From Candidatus Avirikenella pullistercoris (GTDB lineage Bacteria > Bacteroidota > Bacteroidia > Bacteroidales > Rikenellaceae), in contig DVIX01000067.1 of the NCBI GenBank assembly GCA_018710935.1, forward strand, positions 1 through 33,837: a stretch of DNA of 33,837 bases, given 5' to 3'. How positions within the stretch are numbered: the first letter of the stretch is position 1; each line of letters begins with the position of its first letter. Below the pieces are notes generated by a model. That model made no database searches and was not told the origin of the DNA. It saw only the letters and a program-made list of their open reading frames with translations. Positions 1 to 8,673 of this stretch are shown here, one piece after another. The translations under genes and the position numbers were made by a program.

Positions 1-30
1 ATCTTTTTCATAATCAATTTTTATGAGATA

Positions 31-678
31 TTATACCGCCCATCCGGCAGGCATTTTAACAAAAGCGCCGATAACCGCCAGCACTCCCAACAATATGATA
101 ACGCTTCCCGCAATCCGGCTGATTATCACCACATGGCGCGGACGAAACCGCCTCCGTATTTTATTGATAAAAAAGGTAAGGACAAACCACCATACCGAAG
201 CCCCCGAAAAAACGCCCAGAATGGTAAGTACTGCCGTACCGGCGGAAAGATTCTCCTTTTCGATGCCGACAGTAGCGAATAACGCCACAAAAACAAGGAT
301 ATAAGCGGGATTCGTCAGCGTAAGCAAAAACGTCGAAATATAATCCCTGAAAATATTTTTACTTCGGGCCCGATTTCTACGAACGTAAAGCGACGGCTTT
401 TTCAGGCTGATCATAATGCCGATACCCATAATAATCACACCGCCGACAACCGTCAATAGCTCTTTCCTGCTCTCAATAAAAGACATGACTAACGAGAGGA
501 AAAAGATAGCCACCACTGCAAATAACGAGTCAGCAGTAGCCGCCCCCAAACCGGAAAAAAAACCCGACCTGAATTTCTTGCTCAACGTACGCTGAATACA
601 CAATACTCCTATCGGTCCCAAAGGGATAGAACCCAATAATCCCATTAACATACCCTTAAATAAGAAAGTCAATGCCAT
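31..678 (-). CDS. LysE/RhtB-family amino acid exporter
   Basis: Integral inner-membrane protein of 215 residues, the usual size for LysE/RhtB exporters that pump amino acids or small metabolites out of the cell. The N-terminal helix carries the family's proline-glycine turn (P19-L-G-P-I-G24), followed by a small-residue stretch with an acidic residue (D50 in 'GAATADSL'). A second conserved-looking 'TNPAYILVF' lies at 122-130 ahead of helix four. About six hydrophobic segments are visible (near 5-25, 40-65, 75-92, 117-137, 148-172, 184-207). The start is supported by a purine-rich GAGGAG five bases upstream of the ATG, unusual because genes of this phylum often lack a Shine-Dalgarno. It stands alone, with 469 bases between it and rnc. 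Family assignment is good; the substrate cannot be read from the sequence. Confidence 0.85.
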   Translation of the reverse strand: MALTFLFKGMLMGLLGSIPLGPIGVLCIQRTLSKKFRSGFFSGLGAATADSLFAVVAIFFLSLVMSFIESRKELLTVVGGVIIMGIGIMISLKKPSLYVRRNRARSKNIFRDYISTFLLTLTNPAYILVFVALFATVGIEKENLSAGTAVLTILGVFSGASVWWFVLTFFINKIRRRFRPRHVVIISRIAGSVIILLGVLAVIGAFVKMPAGWAV

Positions 679-1080
679 AAATGCTCCTCTGTTTATCCCT
701 TTGTTTCAAAAACATTTCCGTCAACCGCCGCAATGTTCGTACCGACAGAACAAAATACGGACACCCGACGATTCCGCAGCGATACGAACCGTATCGAAAC
801 CGGGTATTTCCCCTCCCGGCATCTTTTACAAAAATAGGGAATATTCCGGAACAATCAAAAAAGGGAAAAAGAGGCACCCTTTCCGGAATCATCGAAACAA
901 CGGCAAACAGAAGCCATTCATCTCCCAGAAACCTATCCTGATTCGGCTTCTATCCTGCCGAACGGCTCCTTCCGAAAACTCTTGCCATTACAAACAGGCA
1001 ATCCCATAAAGACAAACTTTCCGGCAAAAGCCGACAGCTCATAAAAATAGCAGTGAAAAGATACTCGTATAAAAAGACAT
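679..1080. other. Intergenic stretch without a supported gene
   Basis: About 400 bases separate the exporter gene from the rnc terminator. Open frames here translate to low-complexity or atypical peptides, and no RNA gene is recognisable. The only structures seen are a 7-bp inverted repeat with a 3-base spacer at 780-796 and a short palindrome at 838-847. The promoter of the exporter gene should lie at the low-coordinate end, but I could not assign it. Confidence 0.6.
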
Positions 1081-1081
1081 A

Positions 1082-1122
1082 TAAAAAAGCGGTATTGTCT
1101 GATCTTAGCAGCAACAATACCG
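1082..1122 (-). terminator. Rho-independent terminator of the acpP-fabF-rnc operon
   Basis: A perfect 9-bp inverted repeat (1090-1098 with 1114-1122) lies 26 bases past the rnc stop codon. Read on the minus strand it is followed by a run of six T (complement of the A run at 1083-1088). This is the expected layout of an intrinsic terminator for the minus-strand operon. Confidence 0.8.
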
Positions 1123-1147
1123 AATATCCGCCCGATAAAACAAACGA

Positions 1148-1882
1148 TTAAAAAGAGAGGTGCAATTTTTCAACGGTATTGCGGCAGGCACGTTGCTCCG
1201 CCTCTTTTTTGGATTCTCCGATACCGTAACCGTAATCTACATTCTCGATCGTGACAACGGCATAGAATTGCAATACATCCTCCTCATTGTTACCGCCTTC
1301 ATGGGAAGCGATATTCAAATGTTTCTTTTTTTTCTGGCACCACTCTATCAAACGGCTTTTATAATCCGTTTCCGTTTCGAGCAGGCTGTTCATATCGACA
1401 TAACGTTTGAATATCCCGTTAATCAGCAGGCGATTGGTAAAGTCATACCCTTTATCCAAATAGATAGCCCCCATCATCGCCTCGAAGGCATCGCCGTAAA
1501 TATGTTTGCGGGAATTATTGAAACTGCTGTATGAAACGACGTACTCATCCAAGCCCAGACGAAGGGCCAATTCATTCAGGGAACTCCGGCTTACGATGCG
1601 CGAACGGAGTTGAGTCAACGCCCCCTCTTTTTCATAAGGGAAATCGATATAGAGCATATCGGAAACCACAGCCTCTATTACCGCATCGCCTAAATATTCG
1701 AGGCGTTCGTTATTGATATGCGTCCCGTCGTCTAAAACAATAGAAGCCGACTTATGAATCAAAGCCAGCTTATAAAGTTCTATATTATTCGGATATATCC
1801 CGAATATATCGTTCAGTGCCTTATAAAATTGCCTGTCCTTCGAGAACCAAACCCTGAAAGGAAACAACAACCTGTCAATCAC
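1148..1882 (-). CDS. rnc: Ribonuclease III
   Basis: Endonuclease that cuts double-stranded RNA in rRNA precursors and structured mRNAs. At 244 residues it has the standard two-domain layout. The catalytic domain shows the signature N58-E-R-L-E-Y-L-G-D66, which supplies metal-binding E62 and D66, and the second acidic pair D131/E134 in 'DAFEAMMGA'. A double-stranded-RNA-binding domain fills roughly 171-242 with the basic-helix end 'SKKEAEQRAC'. The start lies 6 bases after fabF, so it is the last gene of acpP-fabF-rnc, an arrangement common in Bacteroidetes, and it ends at a clear terminator. No anomalies were seen. Confidence 0.97.
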   Translation of the reverse strand: MIDRLLFPFRVWFSKDRQFYKALNDIFGIYPNNIELYKLALIHKSASIVLDDGTHINNERLEYLGDAVIEAVVSDMLYIDFPYEKEGALTQLRSRIVSRSSLNELALRLGLDEYVVSYSSFNNSRKHIYGDAFEAMMGAIYLDKGYDFTNRLLINGIFKRYVDMNSLLETETDYKSRLIEWCQKKKKHLNIASHEGGNNEEDVLQFYAVVTIENVDYGYGIGESKKEAEQRACRNTVEKLHLSF

Positions 1883-1888
1883 GACTTA

Positions 1889-3142
1889 CTATTCCTCGTA
1901 CTTTTTTAAAATAAGGGTAGAATTGTGTCCGCCGAAACCGAACGTATTGCTCAACGCATATCTAATATCGCGGTGTTGCGCTTTGTTAAGCGTAAGGTTG
2001 AGCCGTGAATCGATTTTGGGATCCAGATTTTCATTATTGATAGTGGGAGGAATAATGCCTCTCGTCAAAGCCATGATACAAGCGAGCGCTTCTACGGCTC
2101 CTGCCGCCCCTAACAAGTGGCCAGTCATGGATTTGGTCGAACTGATATTCATCTTGTACGCATGTTCGCCAAAAGCGCTCAAGATACCGTTAATTTCGGC
2201 GATATCGCCTACTGGAGTAGATGTTCCGTGCGTATTGACATAATCGATGTCCTCCACTTTCAAATTAGCGTCGTTCAACGCATTCATCATGGAGAGTTTC
2301 GCCCCGTATCCGTCGGGATGAGGCGCAGTCAGGTGGTAAGCATCGGCACTCATACCGCCGCCTACTACTTCGCAATAGATTTTCGCACCGCGTGCTTTCG
2401 CATGTTCATACTCTTCGAGGACAAGAGCTGCAGCTCCTTCCCCTATAACGAACCCGTCCCTGTCCACATCGAACGGGCGGGACGCTTTTTGCGGATCGTC
2501 ATTACGGGTAGAAATAGCCTGCATAGCACCGAAACCGCCTACGCCCGCTTCGATAACCGCCGCTTCGGAACCACCCGTAAGCACCACATCCGCTTTACCG
2601 TAACGTATCAGCCACATGGCATCGGTTATGGCGTGGTTGGAAGAAGCGCACGCAGAAACGGTCGCATAGTTCGGGCCATGAAAGCCGTATTTCATAGAGA
2701 TATGCCCCGCTGCGATATCCGCAATCATTTTAGGTATAAAGAAAGGGCTGTAGCGAGGAATTCTCTTACTCTCTACAAACCCTTCCGTTTCCTGTTGGAA
2801 CGTAATCAGTCCCCCTATGCCTGAAGCCCAAACAACACCCGCACGCTCTTTATCCATATGCTCGAGGTCCAAAGCTGAATCTCCTACCGCCTGCGCGGCC
2901 GCAACCAGAGCATATTGGGTAAACAGGTCGTATTTACGCACCTCTTTCCGTTCGAAGTGTTCCTCGGCCTTATATCCTTTAACTTCACAAGCAAATTTAG
3001 TTTTGAAATTCGTCGTATCGAAGCGGGTAATGGGTATCGCTCCGCTGACTCCTGCTTCCAAATTTTTAAAATATTCTTCCACGTTGTTCCCCAGAGGGTT
3101 AATCGTACCGACTCCTGTTACTACAACTCTTTTCAATTCCAT
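1889..3142 (-). CDS. fabF: 3-oxoacyl-[acyl-carrier-protein] synthase II
   Basis: Condensing enzyme of type II fatty acid synthesis: it elongates acyl-ACP with malonyl-ACP. At 417 residues it is full length, and the thiolase-fold triad is complete: nucleophile C165 in 'VSACASSNHA', H305 in 'NTHGTSTPVGD', and H342 in 'TGHLLGAAG', the last preceded by the conserved lysine of 'SSTKSMTGH'. The C-terminal glycine-rich 'NTFGFGGHN' is also typical. It sits 69 bases downstream of acpP, whose product is its substrate carrier, and 6 bases upstream of rnc, so the three are almost certainly co-transcribed. Confidence 0.98.
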   Translation of the reverse strand: MELKRVVVTGVGTINPLGNNVEEYFKNLEAGVSGAIPITRFDTTNFKTKFACEVKGYKAEEHFERKEVRKYDLFTQYALVAAAQAVGDSALDLEHMDKERAGVVWASGIGGLITFQQETEGFVESKRIPRYSPFFIPKMIADIAAGHISMKYGFHGPNYATVSACASSNHAITDAMWLIRYGKADVVLTGGSEAAVIEAGVGGFGAMQAISTRNDDPQKASRPFDVDRDGFVIGEGAAALVLEEYEHAKARGAKIYCEVVGGGMSADAYHLTAPHPDGYGAKLSMMNALNDANLKVEDIDYVNTHGTSTPVGDIAEINGILSAFGEHAYKMNISSTKSMTGHLLGAAGAVEALACIMALTRGIIPPTINNENLDPKIDSRLNLTLNKAQHRDIRYALSNTFGFGGHNSTLILKKYEE

Positions 3143-3211
3143 ACTTTATAAAAAAGTTAATAATTCAACTTGCTCCGTTAAAAGAAACAAATACTTTCTG
3201 TTTTTTCTGTC

Positions 3212-3448
3212 TTAGTTTTTCTTGCTTTCAATGTAGCTGATAGCATCACCAACCGTGCCGATTTTTTCAGCATCTTCATCCGGGATTTGAATATCGAATT
3301 CTTTTTCAAATTCCATAATAAGCTCTACTGTATCAAGAGAGTCTGCTCCAAGATCGTTGGTAAAACTTGCTGTTGGAACTACTTCGGCAGCATCAACACC
3401 CAATTTTTCAACGATAATCTCAACAACTTTTGATGAAATTTCTGACAT
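3212..3448 (-). CDS. acpP: Acyl carrier protein
   Basis: Small acidic carrier (78 residues) that shuttles growing acyl chains on a phosphopantetheine arm. The attachment site is S37 in '[10 protein letters not shown]', the canonical D-S-L motif, and the four-helix layout and acidic helix II ([16 protein letters not shown]) match the family. It is the first gene of the operon with fabF and rnc; the leader from the predicted promoter is about 70 bases. Confidence 0.98.
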   Translation of the reverse strand: MSEISSKVVEIIVEKLGVDAAEVVPTASFTNDLGADSLDTVELIMEFEKEFDIQIPDEDAEKIGTVGDAISYIESKKN

Positions 3449-3523
3449 AATTCTAATTTTTTGAGTTTGACAATTTTTTCAAAATTTTTCTGATGAGCCT
3501 TTACACAAGGCAAACGCAAATTT

Positions 3524-3556
3524 TTTGCAAAGTTAAAATATTTTAGTTTATTTTTG
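3524..3556 (+). promoter_or_regulatory. purN promoter
   Basis: TTTG at 3524-3527 and TATTTTTG at 3549-3556, separated by 21 bases, match the Bacteroidetes -33/-7 pattern. The predicted transcription start lies near 3563, about 50 bases ahead of the purN ATG. The element overlaps the acpP promoter on the other strand. Confidence 0.65.
3528..3535 (-). promoter_or_regulatory. -7 element of the acpP-fabF-rnc promoter
   Basis: On the minus strand this reads TAACTTTG, a full match to the Bacteroidetes -7 consensus TAnnTTTG, 80 bases upstream of the acpP start. No good TTTG is seen at the -33 position, so the call rests on the -7 box and its placement. The box directly abuts the -33 box of the oppositely oriented purN promoter. 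Confidence 0.6.
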
Positions 3557-3615
3557 TCATTACATACTACTTTTTTTACCCAAAAAAGAATTTTATTTAC
3601 AATAAATCATTGATA

Positions 3616-4200
3616 ATGAAAAATATAGCTATTTTCGCTTCCGGCTCCGGGAGCAATGCCGAAAACATTATTTCCTACTTCAATCGGACAAAAAGCGCAA
3701 ATGTGCGCCTGATTTTATGCAACAAACCGGAGGCGAAAGTACTGTCGAGAGCGGAAAGGCTGCATGTAAAATCGGTCGCCTTTACCAAAGCGGAGCTGGA
3801 CGACACTTCCAGAATCTCCGATATTCTGAAAGAGGAGCGAATCGACTATATTGTCCTTGCCGGTTTTCTGTTGTTGGTACCTCCCGCCCTGATAGAGGAG
3901 TACCGGGGGCGCATCATCAATATCCACCCCGCCCTGTTGCCAAAATTCGGCGGCAAGGGCATGTACGGCGACCGCGTGCACAAAGCCGTAATCGAAGCGG
4001 GAGAAACGCTCTCCGGCATCACCATCCACCATGTAAACGAGCTGTTCGATAGCGGCGACACCATTTTCCAGGCTACCGTACCGGTAACGGCAACCGACAC
4101 GCCCGACTCATTGGCAGAAAAGGTACACGCTTTGGAATACCGTTATTTTCCCGAAATTATCGAACAGGAAATCCAAAAATCAGAGGCCGCCGAGAAATAA
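3616..4200 (+). CDS. purN: Phosphoribosylglycinamide formyltransferase
   Basis: Cytosolic enzyme of de novo purine synthesis that transfers a formyl group from 10-formyltetrahydrofolate to GAR. The 194-residue protein opens with the phosphate-binding loop 'ASGSGSNAENI' (residues 8-18). It has the catalytic set N102 and H104 in 'INIHPALLP' and D145 in 'NELFDSGD'. I place the start at the ATG at 3616; an in-frame TTG two codons earlier is possible but less natural. threonine aldolase follows after 38 bases, probably on the same transcript. It is divergent from acpP, sharing a compact promoter region. Confidence 0.97.
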   Translation: MKNIAIFASGSGSNAENIISYFNRTKSANVRLILCNKPEAKVLSRAERLHVKSVAFTKAELDDTSRISDILKEERIDYIVLAGFLLLVPPALIEEYRGRIINIHPALLPKFGGKGMYGDRVHKAVIEAGETLSGITIHHVNELFDSGDTIFQATVPVTATDTPDSLAEKVHALEYRYFPEIIEQEIQKSEAAEK

Positions 4201-4238
4201 AGAACCGTTAATTATATTACCATAAATTCATAACTATT

Positions 4239-5258
4239 ATGCACAGCTTTGGAAGCGACAATCATTCGGGCATACATCCCGATATTCTGAAGGCTATCGA
4301 AGAGGCCAACCGCGACCATGTACACGGCTACGGAGAAGATATTCATACCGAAACGGCACAAAAACTTTTCGCCGATATTTTCGGATGCAAAGAGAGTTAT
4401 ATCGTTTTCAACGGGACAGGCGCCAATGTTTTCGCCCTGAAATGCGCTACCCGCAGTTTCAATTCGGTTATCTGCGCCGCTACTGCCCATATCAACGTGG
4501 ACGAATGCGGGGCGCCGGAATACCATACCGGGTGCAAATTGGTTACCGTTCCCACACCGGACGGCAAGCTCACTCCCGATAACGTAATGCCCCTCCTCAC
4601 CGGGTTCGGATTCCAGCACCACGCCCAACCCAAAGTCATCTCCATATCGCAGCCTACGGAATTGGGTACGCTCTATACTTTAGACGAGATAAAAGCATTA
4701 GCCGGCTTAGCCCATTCACACGGTATGTTTCTCCATATCGACGGGGCACGCCTCTCCAACGCTATCGCCGCTTTAGGATGCACCCCGAAAGAGCTGACCT
4801 TAGGGACAGGCGCCGACCTTATCTCCTTAGGAGGCACGAAAAACGGAATGATGATCGGAGAAGCGGTACTTTTCTTCAACCCCGCCCTCTGTACCGGAAA
4901 CGGCATGTACGAACGCAAACAGGCCATGCAATTAGCCTCCAAAATGCGTTTTATCTCCGCCCAGTTCTGCGCTTACCTGAAAGACGGACTATGGCTGAAA
5001 ATGGCCGCACACTCCAACCGGATGGCGCAATACCTCAAGGAACGCATCGGGGAGATACCCCAGATACGAATCACCCAAAAAGTAGAAACCAACGGAATAT
5101 TCGCCATTATGCCGAAAGAATTGGCCGAAAAGGTGAGAAAACGCTATTTCTTCTACACATGGAACGAAGCGAAAAACGAGGTGCGCTGGCTTACCTCTTT
5201 CGATACCACCACGGAAGATATCGACGATTTCATCGCCTACATAAAAGAGAATCTATAA
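4239..5258 (+). CDS. ltaE: Low-specificity L-threonine aldolase
   Basis: PLP-dependent enzyme that splits L-threonine or allo-threonine into glycine and acetaldehyde. At 339 residues it has the usual length for the aspartate-aminotransferase-fold beta-eliminating lyase group. Visible features are the N-terminal 'FGSDNHSGIHP' substrate loop, D168 in 'HIDGARL', which contacts the pyridine nitrogen, and the Schiff-base lysine K201 in 'SLGGTKNGM'. The protein belongs to the glycine/threonine branch and lies 38 bases after purN; glycine is a purine precursor, which may explain the pairing. Exact stereospecificity cannot be told from the sequence. Confidence 0.92.
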   Translation: MHSFGSDNHSGIHPDILKAIEEANRDHVHGYGEDIHTETAQKLFADIFGCKESYIVFNGTGANVFALKCATRSFNSVICAATAHINVDECGAPEYHTGCKLVTVPTPDGKLTPDNVMPLLTGFGFQHHAQPKVISISQPTELGTLYTLDEIKALAGLAHSHGMFLHIDGARLSNAIAALGCTPKELTLGTGADLISLGGTKNGMMIGEAVLFFNPALCTGNGMYERKQAMQLASKMRFISAQFCAYLKDGLWLKMAAHSNRMAQYLKERIGEIPQIRITQKVETNGIFAIMPKELAEKVRKRYFFYTWNEAKNEVRWLTSFDTTTEDIDDFIAYIKENL

Positions 5259-5281
5259 CTCTGAATTTTTGTTATTTATCC

Positions 5282-5312
5282 TTGCAAACAAATTATATTT
5301 TTCATATATTTG
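5282..5312 (+). promoter_or_regulatory. Promoter of the outer-membrane barrel gene
   Basis: TTG at 5282-5284 and TATATTTG at 5305-5312, separated by 20 bases, fit the Bacteroidetes consensus. The predicted start of transcription is near 5319, giving a leader of about 50 bases. It shows that the barrel gene has its own transcript apart from purN-ltaE. Confidence 0.65.
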
Positions 5313-5372
5313 TTTAACGACTTAGGCCTTACCCACCTACGTTAAAAAAATAGTTCCATTGCAGAAAAACAG

Positions 5373-5840
5373 ATGACAAAAATGAAAAAGATTTTTCTTA
5401 CGATACTTGCCGCACTCACAGTATCGGCAGTATCGGCACAGGATGCAGGAAGCTGGGCTTTAGGCCCCCGTATGAACATTTATACCAATACAGGCGATGC
5501 GGTAATCGGCTTAGGTGCATTCGCACGTTACAGTTTTACGGACAACTGGCGTATCGAACCGTCTATCACGGCACTATTGCATAGCGGATGTTCTATCGAC
5601 TTCAGTGTCGACGCCCAATACGTTTTCCACCTGAACGACAGCTGGGACGTATATCCCGCAGTCGGTTTCACTGCCAATGATATCGGGAAATGGGCTGCCG
5701 GATTGAATGTCGGCGGCGGTTTCGATTTCAGAGTAGCCAATAACTGGGACCTTTCGGCCGGGCTGAAATGGCAACCCATGTTCGACGACTGGCGCACGAA
5801 CCCGGTAGTAATCAGTATCGGCGCAGGTTACAGATTCTGA
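5373..5840 (+). CDS. Small outer-membrane beta-barrel protein
   Basis: Secreted protein of 155 residues. An N-terminal signal peptide (basic 'KMKK', hydrophobic 'IFLTILAALTVS', cleavage after A-V-S-A before Q-D) is followed by alternating amphipathic strands ('WALGPRMNIYTN', 'VIGLGAFARYSF', 'WRIEPSITALLH', 'DAQYVFHLNDSW', 'GLNVGGGFDFRV', 'WDLSAGLKWQPM') and a C-terminal strand ending in F, 'VISIGAGYRF'. This is the pattern of small OmpA/OprF-like porin barrels in Bacteroidetes. Translation may begin at 5382 (MKKIFL) rather than 5373. It has its own promoter and a strong terminator, so it is monocistronic. Physiological role unknown. Confidence 0.8.
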   Translation: MTKMKKIFLTILAALTVSAVSAQDAGSWALGPRMNIYTNTGDAVIGLGAFARYSFTDNWRIEPSITALLHSGCSIDFSVDAQYVFHLNDSWDVYPAVGFTANDIGKWAAGLNVGGGFDFRVANNWDLSAGLKWQPMFDDWRTNPVVISIGAGYRF

Positions 5841-5911
5841 TTATCCGGTCCGAGATAACCGTTACAGACGGGAAACCGGCTATCGGAATTTATCACATAC
5901 CTCGTATCATA

Positions 5912-5953
5912 TACCTCGGTAAAGAGAAGTGACTTTGCCGGGGTATTTTTATT
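5912..5953 (+). terminator. Rho-independent terminator of the barrel gene
   Basis: A 13-bp stem (5912-5924 with 5933-5945, two positions as G-U pairs on the RNA) with an 8-base loop is followed directly by TTTTTATT. It lies 72 bases past the stop codon of the outer-membrane protein. Confidence 0.85.
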
Positions 5954-6208
5954 CCCCAACATTTATCCGCTTATGATACAGGAACACCGGTCGGCAGGCA
6001 CTCGCCCCGGTTTCAACCGCTTTCATGAACCTCAGCTGTTTTCATAACTTTCAACTGTATATAAAGCAACCTCCGGAAACACGGCTATTCCGTACAGGCA
6101 GGTTCTTTCTCCCCTACACTGTCTTTCCGCCCGACTCTTTCCCCTTATCTTTTTCAGATTATCTTTCTCCGCAAACCGCCGGAAAGCTTTTATTTTCGGG
6201 TTCTTTTT
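5954..6208. other. Intergenic stretch without a supported gene
   Basis: About 250 bases between the barrel-gene terminator and the rdgB promoter. The open frames on both strands here have no recognisable protein character. No RNA gene or repeat was seen. Confidence 0.55.
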
Positions 6209-6239
6209 TTTGATTCTCCCGTTTTTTGCCATAACTTTA
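6209..6239 (+). promoter_or_regulatory. Promoter of the rdgB operon
   Basis: TTTG at 6209-6212 and TAACTTTA at 6232-6239 with 19 bases between them. The -7 box departs from consensus only in its last base. The predicted transcription start near 6246 would leave a leader of about 20 bases before rdgB. Confidence 0.5.
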
Positions 6240-6264
6240 CCGGCTGTAAGACAATACGTAACCG

Positions 6265-6846
6265 ATGAAAAAATTAGTTTTCGCAACGAATAACAAAAAC
6301 AAACTGCGGGAAGTACAACAGATGTTAGAAGGGCTATATACCTTAGTAACTCCCGCCGAATTAGGCATTACGGAAGAAATTCCCGAAAACCAAACGACAA
6401 TCGAGGGAAACTCTTCGCAAAAGTCCCGTTACATACACGACAAATTAGGTATCGACTGTTTCGCAGACGATACGGGGCTCGAGGTCGAAGCCCTGAACGG
6501 GGCTCCGGGTGTACACTCCGCCCGTTATGCCGGCGAAGCGAAAAAATCGGAAGACAATATCGCCCTGCTGCTTAAAAACCTGGAAGGGATATCGAACCGC
6601 CGGGCACGTTTCAGAACGGTTATTTCGCTTATTCTGAATAACGAAGAACACCGGTTCGAAGGAACGGTAGAAGGACGCATTACCACCTCGTGCAACGGGA
6701 CGGCTGGATTCGGGTACGACCCCGTATTCGTTCCGGACGGTTACGACATCACATTCGCCGAAATGGATGCCGCAGAAAAAAACCGTATCTCGCACCGGGG
6801 CAAAGCCATTGCGAAGTTGGTAGAATATTTAAAATCGCTGCAATAA
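6265..6846 (+). CDS. rdgB: XTP/dITP diphosphatase (non-canonical purine NTP pyrophosphatase)
   Basis: House-cleaning enzyme that hydrolyses XTP, dITP and ITP to the monophosphates so that deaminated purines are not put into nucleic acid. The 193-residue Ham1/RdgB-fold protein shows the opening motif 'FATNNKNKLREV' (6-17), the catalytic 'CFADDTGLEVEALNGAPGVHSARYAG' region with D69 as the likely base, and the nucleotide-binding 'GFGYDPVF' and 'ISHRGKA' motifs near the C-terminus. It is the first gene of a five-gene + strand operon; the U32 gene begins 4 bases after its stop. Confidence 0.96.
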   Translation: MKKLVFATNNKNKLREVQQMLEGLYTLVTPAELGITEEIPENQTTIEGNSSQKSRYIHDKLGIDCFADDTGLEVEALNGAPGVHSARYAGEAKKSEDNIALLLKNLEGISNRRARFRTVISLILNNEEHRFEGTVEGRITTSCNGTAGFGYDPVFVPDGYDITFAEMDAAEKNRISHRGKAIAKLVEYLKSLQ

Positions 6847-6850
6847 GAGG

Positions 6851-8665
6851 ATGCGGACGCTCGAACTGCTTGCTCCTGCCAAGAGCTACGAATACGGGAA
6901 GGCAGCCATAGATTGCGGAGCCGATGCAGTCTATATGGGTGCCGCTAAATTCGGAGCACGGCAAAATGCGGGCAATCCGGCGGACGATATACGCAAAACG
7001 GCACAATACGCCCACCTATACGGCGCCAAAGTATATGTTACCCTGAACACGCTGTTATTCGACAATGAACTCGAGGAGGCGGCGAGAATAGCGGAAGAGG
7101 TATGGGAAGCCGGCGCCGATGCCCTTATCGTACAAGACATGGCGTTCTGCAAAATGAAACTGCCGCCCATTCCCCTTTTCGCCTCTACCCAAACGGCCAA
7201 CCTTACACCCGAAAGGGTTAAGTTTTTAGAAGATGCCGGTTTTGAACGGGTAATCTTGGAACGGGCACTATCTTTGGAACAGATCGAAAAGATACGTTCC
7301 GCGACGCAAGTCCCGTTGGAAGTTTTCGTACACGGAGCCATCTGCGTCTGTTACAGCGGACAGTGTTACATGAGCCACGTGGTAGCCGGGCGAAGCGGCA
7401 ACAGGGGCGTCTGTTCCCAGCCTTGCCGCTCCACCTTCGACCTGCTGGACGAGAAAGGCAATATCCTGCTGCGCAACAAACACCTGCTTTCCGTCAAAGA
7501 CCTGTCGTGGGACCGTTACTTAGGCCGATTGACAGATGCAGGCATAGGCTCTTTTAAAATCGAAGGGCGGTTGAAAGACCTCGCTTACCTGAAAAACAGC
7601 GTCGCCTATTACGACCGGAAGCTGAACGAGCTGATCGGCTCCCGCAACGGATTCCGAAGAAGCTCTGCCGGAACGAGCCGCACCGCTTTCACTCCAGCCC
7701 CCGAACAGACCTTCAACAGAGGGTTCACCCCCTATTTCATCGAGGGGAAACGGGCCAAAGTAGCCTCTTTCGATACGGCAAAAGCGATAGGACAACGCAT
7801 CGGTACCGTAAAAGAACGGGGAGCGGGATTTTTCACGACAGAGGGGAAAATCCCGTTGAACAACGGAGACGGCATCTGTTTCATCAATGCGAAAGGCGAG
7901 CTTTGCGGCTGTAATATCAATAAGACGGAGAACGGACGGATATATGCCGACAAACTGACCGGCCTGGAACCGGGCACAACGGTATTCCGCAATTTCAATA
8001 AAAAATTCGCTGCCGAGACTGCCAATGGCAAAACACGGCGCACCATAGAGGCTGCGATAGACATCCGGTTTGAAGAAGACGGAGCGGCAGTGTCCGCCGA
8101 GGATGAAACGGGCATCCGCACGGAACAGTTCTTCAAAGGCTGTTTCGAAGCGCCCAAAGACAGGGAACGGGCAGAGGAGACCATCCGCACACAGCTCTCC
8201 AAAAGCGGAGACACGCCGTTCGATATAAGCCGGATAACAGTCGTACCGCCCGTAAAATTCGTCCCCATATCGGTACTGAACAATATGCGGCGAGAAATAT
8301 TGGAGCTGCTGGCACAGAAAAGAATAACGGAGTACCGCCGCCGGGAGAGCGCAGGCATGCAAACGCCCCGGATAACGGGAGAACCGGCGCTGACCTACAA
8401 AGCCAATGTCGTAAACCGCTTGTCTAAGGCGTTCTACACCGACTGCGGCTATAAAGAGATAGCGGACGGAGTGGAATTGCTGGACCATTTCGAAGGAATC
8501 GAGGTTATGCGCACCAAATATTGCATCCGCAAGGAGTTGGGAGAATGCCTGCAAGAGGGAGGGAAAAAAGGAACGCTCTATTTAGAAAACAACAAATCCC
8601 TTTTCCGGCTGCATTTCGACTGCAAACATTGTGAAATGGCGGTTATTTATACCGGAAAGAAATAA
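6851..8665 (+). CDS. U32-family protein (peptidase-annotated; probable RNA hydroxylase type)
   Basis: A 604-residue member of the U32 family. The N-terminal TIM-barrel-like part starts 'ELLAPAKSYEYGKAAIDCGADAVYMG'. The family signature spans 157-174 (E157-V-F-V-H-G-A-I-C165 ... S-G-Q-C172), followed by 'GVCSQPCR' with C188 and C192. In characterised relatives (RlhA, TrhP, UbiU/UbiV) cysteines in this region bind a 4Fe-4S cluster and the proteins hydroxylate RNA or ubiquinone precursors, so 'peptidase' may be a misnomer. The C-terminal part ends with 'RLHFDCKHCEMAV', another cysteine pair common in long U32 proteins. It lies 4 bases after rdgB and 8 before a methyltransferase of rRNA type, which favours an RNA-modification role (inference). 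Confidence 0.88.
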   Translation: MRTLELLAPAKSYEYGKAAIDCGADAVYMGAAKFGARQNAGNPADDIRKTAQYAHLYGAKVYVTLNTLLFDNELEEAARIAEEVWEAGADALIVQDMAFCKMKLPPIPLFASTQTANLTPERVKFLEDAGFERVILERALSLEQIEKIRSATQVPLEVFVHGAICVCYSGQCYMSHVVAGRSGNRGVCSQPCRSTFDLLDEKGNILLRNKHLLSVKDLSWDRYLGRLTDAGIGSFKIEGRLKDLAYLKNSVAYYDRKLNELIGSRNGFRRSSAGTSRTAFTPAPEQTFNRGFTPYFIEGKRAKVASFDTAKAIGQRIGTVKERGAGFFTTEGKIPLNNGDGICFINAKGELCGCNINKTENGRIYADKLTGLEPGTTVFRNFNKKFAAETANGKTRRTIEAAIDIRFEEDGAAVSAEDETGIRTEQFFKGCFEAPKDRERAEETIRTQLSKSGDTPFDISRITVVPPVKFVPISVLNNMRREILELLAQKRITEYRRRESAGMQTPRITGEPALTYKANVVNRLSKAFYTDCGYKEIADGVELLDHFEGIEVMRTKYCIRKELGECLQEGGKKGTLYLENNKSLFRLHFDCKHCEMAVIYTGKK

Positions 8666-8673
8666 GAAGCGAC

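Noticed and set aside
656-892. Minus-strand open frame upstream of the LysE-type exporter
   Set aside because: It overlaps the exporter start, has an atypical composition and no family resemblance; the exporter's own ribosome-binding site lies inside it.
7520-8554. Long minus-strand frame opposite the U32 gene
   Set aside because: Antisense shadow in a GC-rich coding stretch; no start signal or family resemblance.
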